64,000 nucleotides of DNA from Streptomyces sp. NRRL S-31 (GTDB lineage Bacteria; Actinomycetota; Actinomycetes; Streptomycetales; Streptomycetaceae): NCBI RefSeq assembly GCF_000718775.1, contig NZ_JOCB01000024.1:1-64000 (forward strand), written 5' to 3'. The notes below the pieces were generated by a model. The model was not told the DNA's origin. It did not search any database and saw only the letters and a list, made by a program, of their open reading frames with translations. How positions within the stretch are numbered: position 1 is the stretch's first letter; every line of letters starts with the position of its first letter. A program made the position numbers and the translations under genes. Positions 26,993 through 35,002 of this stretch are shown in pieces.

Positions 26993-28227
26993 ACCGTGCT
27001 CCTCACTGACTGTGCCTGTGCGATGAACTCCTCGGTGCCGCCCTCGGTGCCGACGGCCCGCCACATGGCGGACGGCTCGTCGAGACGGGCGACGAAGGCG
27101 TCCGCCACCCGCTGGTCGGCCGCGGCGGCGGTCAGCAGGGTGCCCATCTGCGGCGGGGGCGGGCCGATGAACTGGTTCGTCCACTCCACGACGGGCCGGG
27201 CCGTCGTCCAGAGCGCCTCCGACACCGTCCGGCAGAACGTCTCGTCGTAGGCCCCGTCGTGCTCCCGCAGGGCGTCCGCCAGCTCGAAGGCCAGCCGGGA
27301 GCCGAGGTTGGCCCCCTGGGCGGTCAGCGGGTCGTTGGTGATCCAGGCGTCGCCGATCGCCAGCGCGCAGCGGTCGTCGGTGAGCCGGACCCAGCCCCGC
27401 CGCACCGTGGGCAGCACGGCTCCGCGGAGCATGTCCACGGGGCGGGTCAGGGCGAACTCCCGCTCGTCGATCCTGGCGTGCAGCCCGGGCACGTGTGCGG
27501 CGATCAGGTGCAGCAGTTCCTTGGTGAAGCGCCCGGGGTCGTCCCGGTGGTCGCGGTCCGTGATCGCGGTCAGCGGGCCGCCCGGCACCGCCTCGACCAG
27601 CACCACCGTCACCCGGCCGGCGAAGGAGTGGTAGGTCGGGGCGTGGACCTCGCCGGCCCCGGGGAGCATGTGCATCGTCATGCCCGGCGGTTCCGGCGGC
27701 CGGACGCCGTGGAAGAGCCCGCCGGCGAGATGGCGCGGTGCCGTCTCGTAGGGCGAGCGCGCCGGGTCGCGCGGGAAGGTGTCCTGGAGCGCGCCCCGGC
27801 CCGCCGCGACCACCACGAGGTCGTGCCGCTCGGCCAGCCGGACCAGGTCGGCCCGGTCGGTCACCTTGTGCAGGACCGTGTCCCCGCCGCGCCGCTGGTA
27901 CTCCTCCAGCAGCGCGGCGAGGTAGATCCGGAAGTCGACCGAGCTGGCCGGACGGGGCAGTTCGGCGCGGAACGACGGACCGCCGGGCGCCTCGACGGAC
28001 AGGTGCATCCAGGCGTTGTCGTACGCGTCGGACGCCCACTCGGTCAGGCCGAGCGCCTTCTCCCGTTCCCGGGTGGAGTGGAACCGGGTGACGAAGTTCA
28101 GCGGCGGCCCGCTGCGGACGCCGTCCGGGTCCTGCGCCGTGTAGAGGGTGGCGTCGATACCGAACTGCCGCAGTCTGAGCGCCAGGTGCACACCCGAGAT
28201 CCCGGTGCCCACGATGCCGATACTCAT
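26989..28227 (-). CDS. Styrene monooxygenase-like FAD oxygenase 2
   Basis: FAD-dependent StyA-type oxygenase of 412 aa with GIVGTGISGVHLALRL at the N-terminus and AIGDAWITNDPLTAQGANLG near residue 300. It has a divergent substrate domain from its paralogue at 24600-25853. It starts at ATG 28227, 60 bp after the oxygenase gene upstream. A styryl isonitrile, the expected product of the two preceding genes, would closely resemble styrene, so epoxidation of that vinyl group is the most economical role; indole-like oxidation is an alternative. Confidence 0.9.
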   Translation of the reverse strand: MSIGIVGTGISGVHLALRLRQFGIDATLYTAQDPDGVRSGPPLNFVTRFHSTREREKALGLTEWASDAYDNAWMHLSVEAPGGPSFRAELPRPASSVDFRIYLAALLEEYQRRGGDTVLHKVTDRADLVRLAERHDLVVVAAGRGALQDTFPRDPARSPYETAPRHLAGGLFHGVRPPEPPGMTMHMLPGAGEVHAPTYHSFAGRVTVVLVEAVPGGPLTAITDRDHRDDPGRFTKELLHLIAAHVPGLHARIDEREFALTRPVDMLRGAVLPTVRRGWVRLTDDRCALAIGDAWITNDPLTAQGANLGSRLAFELADALREHDGAYDETFCRTVSEALWTTARPVVEWTNQFIGPPPPQMGTLLTAAAADQRVADAFVARLDEPSAMWRAVGTEGGTEEFIAQAQSVRSTV

Positions 28228-28287
28228 GTTCTAGCTCCACCTGTGCTGGAAACGGTTGCCTCTCCGGGCGTGGCCGGGAGGAGGTTC

Positions 28288-29097
28288 TTAGATGACCTCG
28301 ACCCGTTGCAGATGGCGGGCGGTCGGTCCGGAGAAGGCGTTGCGTCCGTGCACCAGCGCGAAGTTGTCGGCGATCACGATGTCGCCCTTGCGCCAGTCGT
28401 GGGCGTAGCAGTACTCGGGCCGGTGCAGCCGCTCGGCGAGGGAGGCGACGAACGCGTCGGCCTCCGCCTCCTCGACGCCCCGCACCCGTACGGACACCGG
28501 GTTCTTGTAGACGGCCGGGTCCAGCGGCTCGGCGAACCGCAGCACGGGCACGCCGGTCCCGGGGTGCTGGGCGACGAGCCGCTCGGTGACCTCGCCGCCG
28601 TAGTGCACCATCTTCTCGGTGGTGTAGGTGACGCTGATCTCCTCCCACCGCTTGCGTTCCTCGGTGTCGGCGTCCCGGTAGACGGCCGTGGTGTCCGAGA
28701 AGACGGTCTCCCCGCCGGCGCCCGGGGTGGCGTCCAGGCACTGGAAGAAGAAGTAGCGCGGGTCGGCCTCGACGAAGGCGCCGTCCCAGTGGAACGGCAC
28801 GTCACCGCTGGCGAAGAGGTAGTTGCGCGGGTCGTCCTCGACGATCAGGTCGATGACCTCGCCCGGCTCCCACTTCAGGACCTCGCCCCACTGGCGGCAG
28901 TAGTCGGCGAATTCCCGGGTGTCCATGAGCCGGAATCCGCGCAGCACGAGCACGCGGGACTCCTCCGTCCAGCGCGCCAGGGTGTCCACCGGGATCTGTG
29001 TGATCGGTGTGTCCCCGGCCGGAGCCTCGATCACCCGGCCGAAGGGGCGCAGCGGGATGTGCTCCAACGTCCTGATGGCAGGCGTCGGCGTCGTCAT
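28288..29097 (-). CDS. Fe(II)/2-oxoglutarate oxygenase, PvcB/IsnB type
   Basis: TauD/PvcB-family dioxygenase of 269 aa. The iron triad is visible: HxD in PFHWDGAFVE, the distal His in ALVHGRNAF, with the 2-oxoglutarate Arg in HLQRVEV at the end. In PvcA-PvcB and IsnA-IsnB pairs this enzyme converts the amino-acid isonitrile to an alpha,beta-unsaturated or decarboxylated vinyl isonitrile. It directly follows the isocyanide synthase (66-bp gap) in the same operon, which supports that assignment over taurine-type activity. Starts at ATG 29097; SD GGAAC is weak to moderate. Confidence 0.88.
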   Translation of the reverse strand: MTTPTPAIRTLEHIPLRPFGRVIEAPAGDTPITQIPVDTLARWTEESRVLVLRGFRLMDTREFADYCRQWGEVLKWEPGEVIDLIVEDDPRNYLFASGDVPFHWDGAFVEADPRYFFFQCLDATPGAGGETVFSDTTAVYRDADTEERKRWEEISVTYTTEKMVHYGGEVTERLVAQHPGTGVPVLRFAEPLDPAVYKNPVSVRVRGVEEAEADAFVASLAERLHRPEYCYAHDWRKGDIVIADNFALVHGRNAFSGPTARHLQRVEVI

Positions 29098-29162
29098 GTC
29101 GTGGGTGTTCCTTTCTGTACGCGTCCGCGCGGTGTGTTCTCGCGCGGCGGCCGGACACCGCG

Positions 29163-30257
29163 TCAGGCGGTCACGGAGAGGTGCGGGGCCACGAAGTGGC
29201 TGGGACGGCCGTTCCGCCAGACGACGGATCCGTGCACCTTCTCGGCGTCCCAGCGCCGGACCAGGTACCGGTTGACCCCGTCGTCCAGGACCACCCCGTG
29301 CCACGGGGTCAGCCAGCCGTCCTTCGTGCGCAGGAGCCGCAGCCCGAGCTTCTCCGAGTCCGGCGGCTGGGGGTGTATCGACAGGCGTACCGCGCGCGGG
29401 AACTTCTCGGCGACGACCCGGCTCCAGGCGTTGCTGCGGAGAATGGTCTGGTACGCCGTGTCCTTGGAGTCCTTGCGCAGCTGGCTGCGGGTGACCTGGT
29501 CGCCGCGCCGTGCCACCGCGTCCTCGAACATGAACCGGTGGATGCCGTTGAACAGCGCCTGGGTGGTGCGGTCCGTGCGCACCTTGTCGCGCAGCTCCGC
29601 CAGGGACGCGCAGTAGTGCTCCTCCAGCAGGCAGCGCAGCTTCGGGTAGTCGGCGGTGCCGAAGGCGTCGTCCAGGCCGTAGAGGTCGAGGGCCGCGAAG
29701 CCCGACTCCGTGATCATCTCCGCCAGGGCCTGCCGGTAATCGGTCACGGCGCCGTCCGTGACGCCGACGACGTCACCGAAGACATGGCCGTCGGAGCAGA
29801 TGGTGATCCGGGCGCCCGGCTCGTAGAAGTGCCCGATGTAGTCGCACAGCGACTGGAGGAATCCCAGCGCGAGCTTCTCCCCCAGATCGGGCAGCGCACC
29901 GAGAACCTTGCTGCGGTTCGGCGATTTCGCGGGAAAGGCCGGGATGACGAATTGAATCGGTTCCCGCCGCTCGACGAAGCGCTCGATGCGCCCCCGGTGG
30001 ACGTCGGACCAGCCCGCGCCGGCCGGATTCCGGGCCGCCGCGCCGTCGCCGACCGCGCCGTGGGCCGCCTCGGCCCGTGCGCCGTGGGCCGCCGCGCCCT
30101 GTGTGCCGTCGGCCGCGCCCTGCGCGTCGTCGGCCCTGCCTTCCGTGTCACCCGATGCGAGTGTCTCGTCGATCCGCCGGTAACGGTCGAGCAGATCCAT
30201 TATTCTCTGCGATACCGTCCCAGGGAACGACGCCCCCGTTATGTTGTCGTTCAACAT
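29163..30257 (-). CDS. isnA: Isocyanide synthase, PvcA/IsnA (DIT1) family
   Basis: Forms an isonitrile from an aromatic amino acid (Tyr or Trp in known members) and ribulose 5-phosphate. Family hallmarks seen: FVIPAFPAKSPNRSKVLG, ARITICSDGHVFGD, the RTDRTTQALFNG region, and IHPQPPDSEKLGLRL followed by TPWHGVVLDD. It is 364 aa from the ATG at 30257, near the family norm once an Ala/Gly-rich linker (about residues 35-80) is allowed for. That linker, between the first helix and the RIERFVERREP core, is unusual. The start is uncertain: GGAGGA abuts the ATG at 30257, so a TTG at 30254 or ATG at 30272 or 30200 may be used. It heads an operon ending at 24584. Tyr versus Trp cannot be told. Confidence 0.92.
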   Translation of the reverse strand: MLNDNITGASFPGTVSQRIMDLLDRYRRIDETLASGDTEGRADDAQGAADGTQGAAAHGARAEAAHGAVGDGAAARNPAGAGWSDVHRGRIERFVERREPIQFVIPAFPAKSPNRSKVLGALPDLGEKLALGFLQSLCDYIGHFYEPGARITICSDGHVFGDVVGVTDGAVTDYRQALAEMITESGFAALDLYGLDDAFGTADYPKLRCLLEEHYCASLAELRDKVRTDRTTQALFNGIHRFMFEDAVARRGDQVTRSQLRKDSKDTAYQTILRSNAWSRVVAEKFPRAVRLSIHPQPPDSEKLGLRLLRTKDGWLTPWHGVVLDDGVNRYLVRRWDAEKVHGSVVWRNGRPSHFVAPHLSVTA

Positions 30258-30722
30258 TCCTCCATGGCACATGCACGTATGGACGCGAATCCGGACTCGC
30301 GCCGTTCGAGCAGGACGGATTGCGGACGAAACACTGGTGGAATTCTCACTTCACCGCTCCTGAGTTGGCGTCCGCGTTCACGCGGACCCATGTCCGGATG
30401 GTGCTCGATGATCGGTGACGGCCCGTCGGGACCTTCCTGCCATGGTCACTGACGCATGGCGCTACAGATCCATCTGCCTCCGAACCGACGACCACTCCTG
30501 CGCAACTGCCAAACGCTCTGCGTGCGCGGACGATCCGGCCAGGCTGAAAAGAAAGGCCGTGACGATCGTCTTTCGGCCAACGCCGTCACTCACGGCTGGA
30601 ATCCCCCGCTAGCACTCGAAGCGTCAACAGCTTCCCGTGAATGGAAGGAGCTCCGCAATCGTTCATCGATTAGCATGCTTGATGGATCAGAACCCGTTCC
30701 ACCTGGATGGGAGGCACCGGCG
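30258..30722. promoter_or_regulatory. Divergent intergenic region, isonitrile operon and LysR
   Basis: About 465 bp between the divergent isocyanide synthase and LysR starts, lower in GC than its surroundings. A dyad AATCG-TTCAT-CGATT at 30657-30671 lies 52 bp before the LysR start and is a candidate LysR binding or autoregulatory site; it does not fit T-N11-A exactly. No convincing -35/-10 pair found by eye on either strand. Confidence 0.5.
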
Positions 30723-31769
30723 ATGCTCGTCACGGACGACCCTGCCGTTCATCAACTGCGGTCGCTGCTGACACTGGCCGAGGAGCTCCACTTCGGCCGC
30801 GCCGCCGCTCGGCTGTACCTCACCCAGCCCGCCCTGAGCCAGCAGATCCGCACCCTGGAGCGCCGGCTGGGCGTACAGCTGTTCGCCCGCACCAGCCGCA
30901 AGGTGCAGTTGACGTCTCTCGGCCATGCGCTGCTCCCGCTCGTGCGGAACGTGGTCGACGCGGCGGACGAGTTGCGCAACGCCGCGCGGCACCCCTCGGA
31001 CGACGCCGACGCCCTCGTCCTGCGCGTGGGGCTGACCGACTGCGCCGCGGCGCTCGCGGCCACCCGACGGGTGATCGCCACACTGACCACCCTCCACCCC
31101 GGGCTCGAGGTGGACTTCCAGGTGCTGGACCTGGTCGAGCAGGCGACGGCCCTGACGGTCGGAAGGGTCGACGCGGCCTTCGTCTACCTGCCGGTCCCGG
31201 ACGGCTTCGAGACCGAACCGCTCACCACCGAGCCGCGCGTGGTCTGCCTGCCCGCCACCGATCCGCTCGCCCGGCGCCCCACGTTACGGCTGGCGGACCT
31301 GTCCGGCCGCCCGACGGTGAGCCTGGCCCCGGAGGCGTCCCCGGTCGAGCGGCGCTTCTGGGCCATGGACCCCCGGCCGGACGGCACCCGCGTGCGCTAC
31401 ACCGACCACCAGGTGACCCGGGTCGAATCCCTGCTGTCCGCCGTCTCCTTCGACGGCGCGATCGCCTTCCTGCCGGCCGTGGCGGCGGAGCTCTTCCCCC
31501 GGCCCGACATCCGCTACCGCACCGTCGCCGACCTGGCGCCGTGCACGTTCGGCGTGGTGTGGCCGGAGCGGGACGGGGAGGTCTGCCGCGGCATCACGGC
31601 CCTGGCGGACGTCTGCCGCCGCCTGCGCGACCAGGGCGGCCTCCCGCCGGGCACCATGCGCGAGCCCGACGAGGACCCGTCCCCGACGGCACAACACCCC
31701 GCCGGGGACGACGGATTCGGCGCGGGGGCGACCGGCGGCCCCGGGAGCGGCCGGTCGGTGTGGGGCTGA
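30723..31769 (+). CDS. LysR-family regulator with a TTA codon
   Basis: LTTR of 348 aa. The N-terminal winged helix is clear (LLTLAEELHFGRAAARLYLTQPALSQQI around residues 12-45), followed by a periplasmic-binding-protein-like effector domain and a Gly/Pro/Asp-rich tail of about 40 residues. The ATG at 30723 is preceded by GGGAGG at 8 bases. Divergent from the isocyanide synthase operon, so it is probably its pathway-specific regulator. Codon 188 (31284-31286) is TTA, read by the bldA tRNA in Streptomyces, which would tie expression to development. Converges on the glycoside hydrolase gene through a shared hairpin. Confidence 0.9.
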   Translation: MLVTDDPAVHQLRSLLTLAEELHFGRAAARLYLTQPALSQQIRTLERRLGVQLFARTSRKVQLTSLGHALLPLVRNVVDAADELRNAARHPSDDADALVLRVGLTDCAAALAATRRVIATLTTLHPGLEVDFQVLDLVEQATALTVGRVDAAFVYLPVPDGFETEPLTTEPRVVCLPATDPLARRPTLRLADLSGRPTVSLAPEASPVERRFWAMDPRPDGTRVRYTDHQVTRVESLLSAVSFDGAIAFLPAVAAELFPRPDIRYRTVADLAPCTFGVVWPERDGEVCRGITALADVCRRLRDQGGLPPGTMREPDEDPSPTAQHPAGDDGFGAGATGGPGSGRSVWG

Positions 31770-31790
31770 CGGACGGACCGGTCGTCAGCC
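31764..31790. terminator. Bidirectional hairpin overlapping two stop codons
   Basis: Arms GGCTGACG (31764-31771) and CGTCAGCC (31783-31790) with an 11-base loop. It covers the LysR stop on the plus strand and the glycoside hydrolase stop on the minus strand, only 15 bp apart, so it can serve both. Confidence 0.55.
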
Positions 31791-33911
31791 GCCGGAGCAG
31801 ACGGCGCCGTTGAGGCGGAACACCGTCGGGTCGGGGTTGGGCCCGTCATTGCCGCCGACGAATCCGAAGGACGCCGTCGATCCGCCCTCCGGGGCCAGCG
31901 GTCCCGCGCCGTCCGGGGCCGTCACCCGCACATGCCGGCCGGTCTGCCGGAACGTGGCGTTCCACCCCGAGGACACCGTCTGGCGCTCGGCCGGCCAGTC
32001 CCAGTCCACGGTCCAGCCGGTGAGCGGCGCCTGCGCCAGGTTGCGTACGGTGACCGTGGCCACGAAGCCGTTGCCCCAGCTCGTGTCACGGTGGTAGGTC
32101 ACCGCGCAGGGGGCGTTCGGCGGGGTGCCGGTGGTGAAGGTCAGCGGCAGGGACGGGGCGGAGAGCCGTCCGGAGGCGTCGGCCGCCAGCACGTTGACCG
32201 TGTGGGTGCTGCCCGGGGGCAGGTTCGGCAGGGTCAGGGAGGTGCCGGTGGTCTCGCCGACCAGACGGGTGTGCGCGCCGTCGCGCTCCTGGACCAGGTA
32301 GCGGGCGGCGCCCGCCGCGCCCTCCCAGGACAGGCGGGCGGTGGTGTCGGTCACGGCCTCCAGCTCCGGGGTGCCCGGGGTTCCGGCGGCCGAGGCCGCG
32401 GGCCCGGTACCGGCCCGCGGTTCGAGGGTGACGGTGACCAGTGCGTACGGCTCCACGGTGACCTGGGAGGCGGACGCCCCCTGGCCGGTGACCTCGATGA
32501 CGTCGTCGTCGCCGGGTGCGTAGCGGCTGACCTCGGGTACGGCGGTGGAGGGGGTGAAGCCCGCGTACTCAAGACGTACGGTCCGGGCGGCGTCCGGGTC
32601 TTTGTTGACGAGCAGGACGCTCAGGCGCCCGTCGCGACGGAGGACGGCGTGTGCCGAGACGTCCGGCGCGGAGGACTCGGCCGCGACCATGGTGTCCCCC
32701 GCGGTGCCGAGTGCGCTTGTCATCTTCATGCCGTAGTAGGGGTGGAACGGCGTGTTCGGCGCCGGCTCGCAGACGTCACCGGTGCACGCGCCGCTGGAGA
32801 GCATGCCCATGTCTCCGTAGTCGGTCTCGCCGCCGACGGTGGTGATCTCGCCCGCGCCGTTGTGGGTGTTCCACCAGTCCACGGTGAACACGCCGTTCTC
32901 CAGCGCCGTCATGAACGCGTCGGCGGCGAACAGGCCGTTGGGACGGGCGGTGAGCCGGGCGCCGCCGGTGTTGGTGTTGATCTCGGTGAGGGCGATGCCG
33001 ATGCGCGGTGAGTCCGCGCCCGCGTACGCGTCGATCTGGGCGCGGACCTCACGGAGTTCGCCGGGCAGTCCGGTGAGCCGGGCCGTGGCGTCCCGCGCGG
33101 TGGTGTCGGCTCCGCCCGCGTACCAGTGGACGCTCACGAAGTCGATGACGTCGGCCACTTGGGAGAGCACGGTGTGGTTCCAGTCGGCGGCGTCACCCTC
33201 GCCGACCACACCGTCCGGCCACTGGCCCGGAGTGGTGAGCACCGCGCCGATTTCGACGGTGGGGTCGACGGCCTTCATGGCCGCGGCGTAGGCGCGGACC
33301 TGGCGGGCGTACTCCCCAGGGCTCTTGTCCGCGTGGTCGTCGTGCTCCCAGCCGCTGCCGTAATGACCGTTGCCGTAGACCTCGTTGCCGATCTCCCAGT
33401 ACTTCGCGCCGTACTTCTTGGTGACATTGGCGTACCTGACCCAGCCGGCCGCCTCCTCGGGCGTCCCCGAGCCGTAGTCGGCGATCAGGATCGGCTGCGC
33501 CCCGGTGGCGCGGACGGTGCCCATGAAGGCGTCGAAGCCGGTGCCCGGGGCGACGTACCCTCCGGGCGCCGTGTGCGTCTCCCAGTGGTAGATGTCCGCG
33601 TAGGAACCGCCGGGGTAGCGCATCGCCCCGACGTCGGCCGCCTTCATCAGACCGGCGACCTCGGGGCCGTTCATGTGCGCGTCCCAGATGGCGGCATTGA
33701 CACCGCGGGCGGTGCCGGTCAGCCGGCCGAGCGCCGCCTGGGCGTTGACCCGGACGCCGGCGTCCACGGCGCCGGCCGTGCGGGGCGCGGCGGACGCGGT
33801 GCCGCCCAGCGGGGACAACAGGGCCAGTGCGACGGCCAGGACGGTCGCGCAGCGCGCGAGGGGTCGCGCGCCGGCGACGGCCGACCGGCCGGAGCTGTGC
33901 GGTAATGACAT
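31785..33911 (-). CDS. Secreted glycoside hydrolase with Fn3 and CBM2
   Basis: Secreted polysaccharidase of 708 aa. Residues 1-42 form a signal peptide (Arg-rich start, hydrophobic core LAVALALLSPLGG, cleavage after ASA). A clan-A-like TIM barrel follows, with WEIGNEVYG as the acid/base Asn-Glu and ALTEINTN as the likely nucleophile Glu, similar in style to GH51/GH39-type hydrolases. An Fn3 module (about 500-590) and a C-terminal CBM2 (about 600-708, with tryptophans in SWGNGF, WTVDWDW and SSGWNATF) bind cellulose. SD GGGAGGA precedes the ATG at 33911. An exact CebR operator lies 187 bp upstream, pointing to induction by cello-oligosaccharides. The exact GH family is uncertain. Confidence 0.88.
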   Translation of the reverse strand: MSLPHSSGRSAVAGARPLARCATVLAVALALLSPLGGTASAAPRTAGAVDAGVRVNAQAALGRLTGTARGVNAAIWDAHMNGPEVAGLMKAADVGAMRYPGGSYADIYHWETHTAPGGYVAPGTGFDAFMGTVRATGAQPILIADYGSGTPEEAAGWVRYANVTKKYGAKYWEIGNEVYGNGHYGSGWEHDDHADKSPGEYARQVRAYAAAMKAVDPTVEIGAVLTTPGQWPDGVVGEGDAADWNHTVLSQVADVIDFVSVHWYAGGADTTARDATARLTGLPGELREVRAQIDAYAGADSPRIGIALTEINTNTGGARLTARPNGLFAADAFMTALENGVFTVDWWNTHNGAGEITTVGGETDYGDMGMLSSGACTGDVCEPAPNTPFHPYYGMKMTSALGTAGDTMVAAESSAPDVSAHAVLRRDGRLSVLLVNKDPDAARTVRLEYAGFTPSTAVPEVSRYAPGDDDVIEVTGQGASASQVTVEPYALVTVTLEPRAGTGPAASAAGTPGTPELEAVTDTTARLSWEGAAGAARYLVQERDGAHTRLVGETTGTSLTLPNLPPGSTHTVNVLAADASGRLSAPSLPLTFTTGTPPNAPCAVTYHRDTSWGNGFVATVTVRNLAQAPLTGWTVDWDWPAERQTVSSGWNATFRQTGRHVRVTAPDGAGPLAPEGGSTASFGFVGGNDGPNPDPTVFRLNGAVCSGG

Positions 33912-34097
33912 GGGGTCCTCCCTCGGGGGTCCGGCGGCCCGGGAGGGGCGAGAAGCGCCGGACCGTGCCGCCGGCCGGACGAGCGCCGGCGCGGCAGCGG
34001 GACGTTCCGCGCCCATGGCACGGAACCGGAGCGTCGAAGCGGTGCGGTGCTGGGCGGGGCGGTCGCGCACAGACGGGGCGGTGACCGGACCTGCGCG

Positions 34098-34111
34098 TGG
34101 GAGCGCTCCCA
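34098..34111. promoter_or_regulatory. CebR operator
   Basis: TGGGAGCGCTCCCA, a perfect 14-bp palindrome identical to the CebR box that represses cellulose and cello-oligosaccharide utilisation genes in Streptomyces. It lies 187 bp upstream of the CBM2-containing hydrolase, so the gene is very probably cellobiose/cellotriose-inducible. Recognised from known consensus. Confidence 0.9.
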
Positions 34112-34229
34112 TGATGGAAGGGGCGAGTCGCGCTGTCAACGCCTGGGCGGGGGGTGCGGGAAGGCGTAGCTCGCGGCTGTCCGGGCTCCACGGCGTGGAA
34201 CGGGGTGCTTCTGATACTGGTGGTGCCGT

Positions 34230-34337
34230 CCGGGTCTCGGGTGTCGCCCGGGTCCGGAGGTCCGCCCGGGTCTCGGGTGTCGCCCGGGTCCGGAGGTCCG
34301 CCCGGGTCTCGGGTGTCGCCCGGGTCCGGAGGTCCGC
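34230..34337. repeat. Three tandem copies of a 36-bp unit
   Basis: Perfect head-to-tail copies at 34230-34265, 34266-34301 and 34302-34337. Each unit starts CCGGGTCTCGGGTGTCGCCC and ends GGTCCGC. There are no spacers, so it is not a CRISPR. A unit length divisible by three keeps all frames open, which explains the spurious long frames across it. Purpose unknown. Confidence 0.9.
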
Positions 34338-34434
34338 CCGGGCTCCCGGCGCAGCCGAGCCCCGTACACCCCGAATCTCCTGGTTCGTACTTTTCATCCG
34401 TGTTGCCCCGCAGCCATGGGGAACCCGGCCCGGC

Positions 34435-34743
34435 ATGGCAGAGCACGAAGCGCGGGAACCCTCGCAGGCCGACCGGGAGATCGCCGAACGGCTGCTCCCG
34501 GTCTGGCTGGAGGAGATGCGGCAGCATGATCCCGGGGCGGCCGGGCGGCTCCGGGGGGACTGGGAGCGTGGCGCGCTGTCCGAGGACGCCGCCCGGGACC
34601 TGGCCACGTGGGTGACCGCGCGCGTCACCGACACGGGCTTCAACGACGACGAAGGACCTCGCGTCGACGGCCCGGCCCGCATCACACCGGCGGACAAAGA
34701 GGGCCTGCACCGCTGGCTGACGGCGCACGGCCACCACATCTGA
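34435..34743 (+). CDS. Small acidic hypothetical protein
   Basis: Protein of 102 aa beginning MAEHEAREPSQADREIAERL. It is rich in Glu, Asp and Arg, predicted largely helical, with no signal peptide, membrane segment or domain that I recognise. Amino-acid composition changes sharply at this ATG from the Gly/Pro repeat frame upstream, which is why the long upstream extension is discarded; the SD is weak. It stands alone between the hydrolase leader and a phosphotransferase gene. Coding is supported by strong third-position GC, but function is unknown. Confidence 0.6.
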   Translation: MAEHEAREPSQADREIAERLLPVWLEEMRQHDPGAAGRLRGDWERGALSEDAARDLATWVTARVTDTGFNDDEGPRVDGPARITPADKEGLHRWLTAHGHHI

Positions 34744-35002
34744 CAGACGTCTGACCGACGCCGTCCCGGTCCGATGTGTGCGGCACCCACTCGAAACGCG
34801 GCACGCACGGAAGAACATGACACGAACGGCGACCATCACAGGCCCTCGAAACATAACGTCCGCCGAAAGCACTGCTCTCACGCACACATCCGTCTGTGCG
34901 GCTCGAGTGGCCCCGAGCGTGTGCGTGAGCCCGGGGCACTCGCTCGCGCCGTGGTCCCGGATCGGCCCGCGCGGGGCCGATGGCGGCGGTAGCGTGACCG
35001 TC

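Larger units (their letters stand above)
33912..34434. other. Non-coding region, CebR box and 36-bp repeats
   Basis: This 523-bp interval holds the hydrolase leader, the CebR operator and a three-copy 36-bp tandem repeat. Long open frames cross it on both strands, but they consist of low-complexity Gly/Pro/Arg repeats with no SD or recognisable domain, and I treat them as spurious. Confidence 0.6.

Noticed and set aside
34230..34337. Possible CRISPR because of a 36-bp repeat
   Set aside because: Copies are directly adjacent with no spacers, only three copies, and no cas genes are near.
34136..34615. Short frames with GPGR or GPPGSR repeats
   Set aside because: Created by the 36-bp tandem repeat; no SD and no continuation into a real domain.
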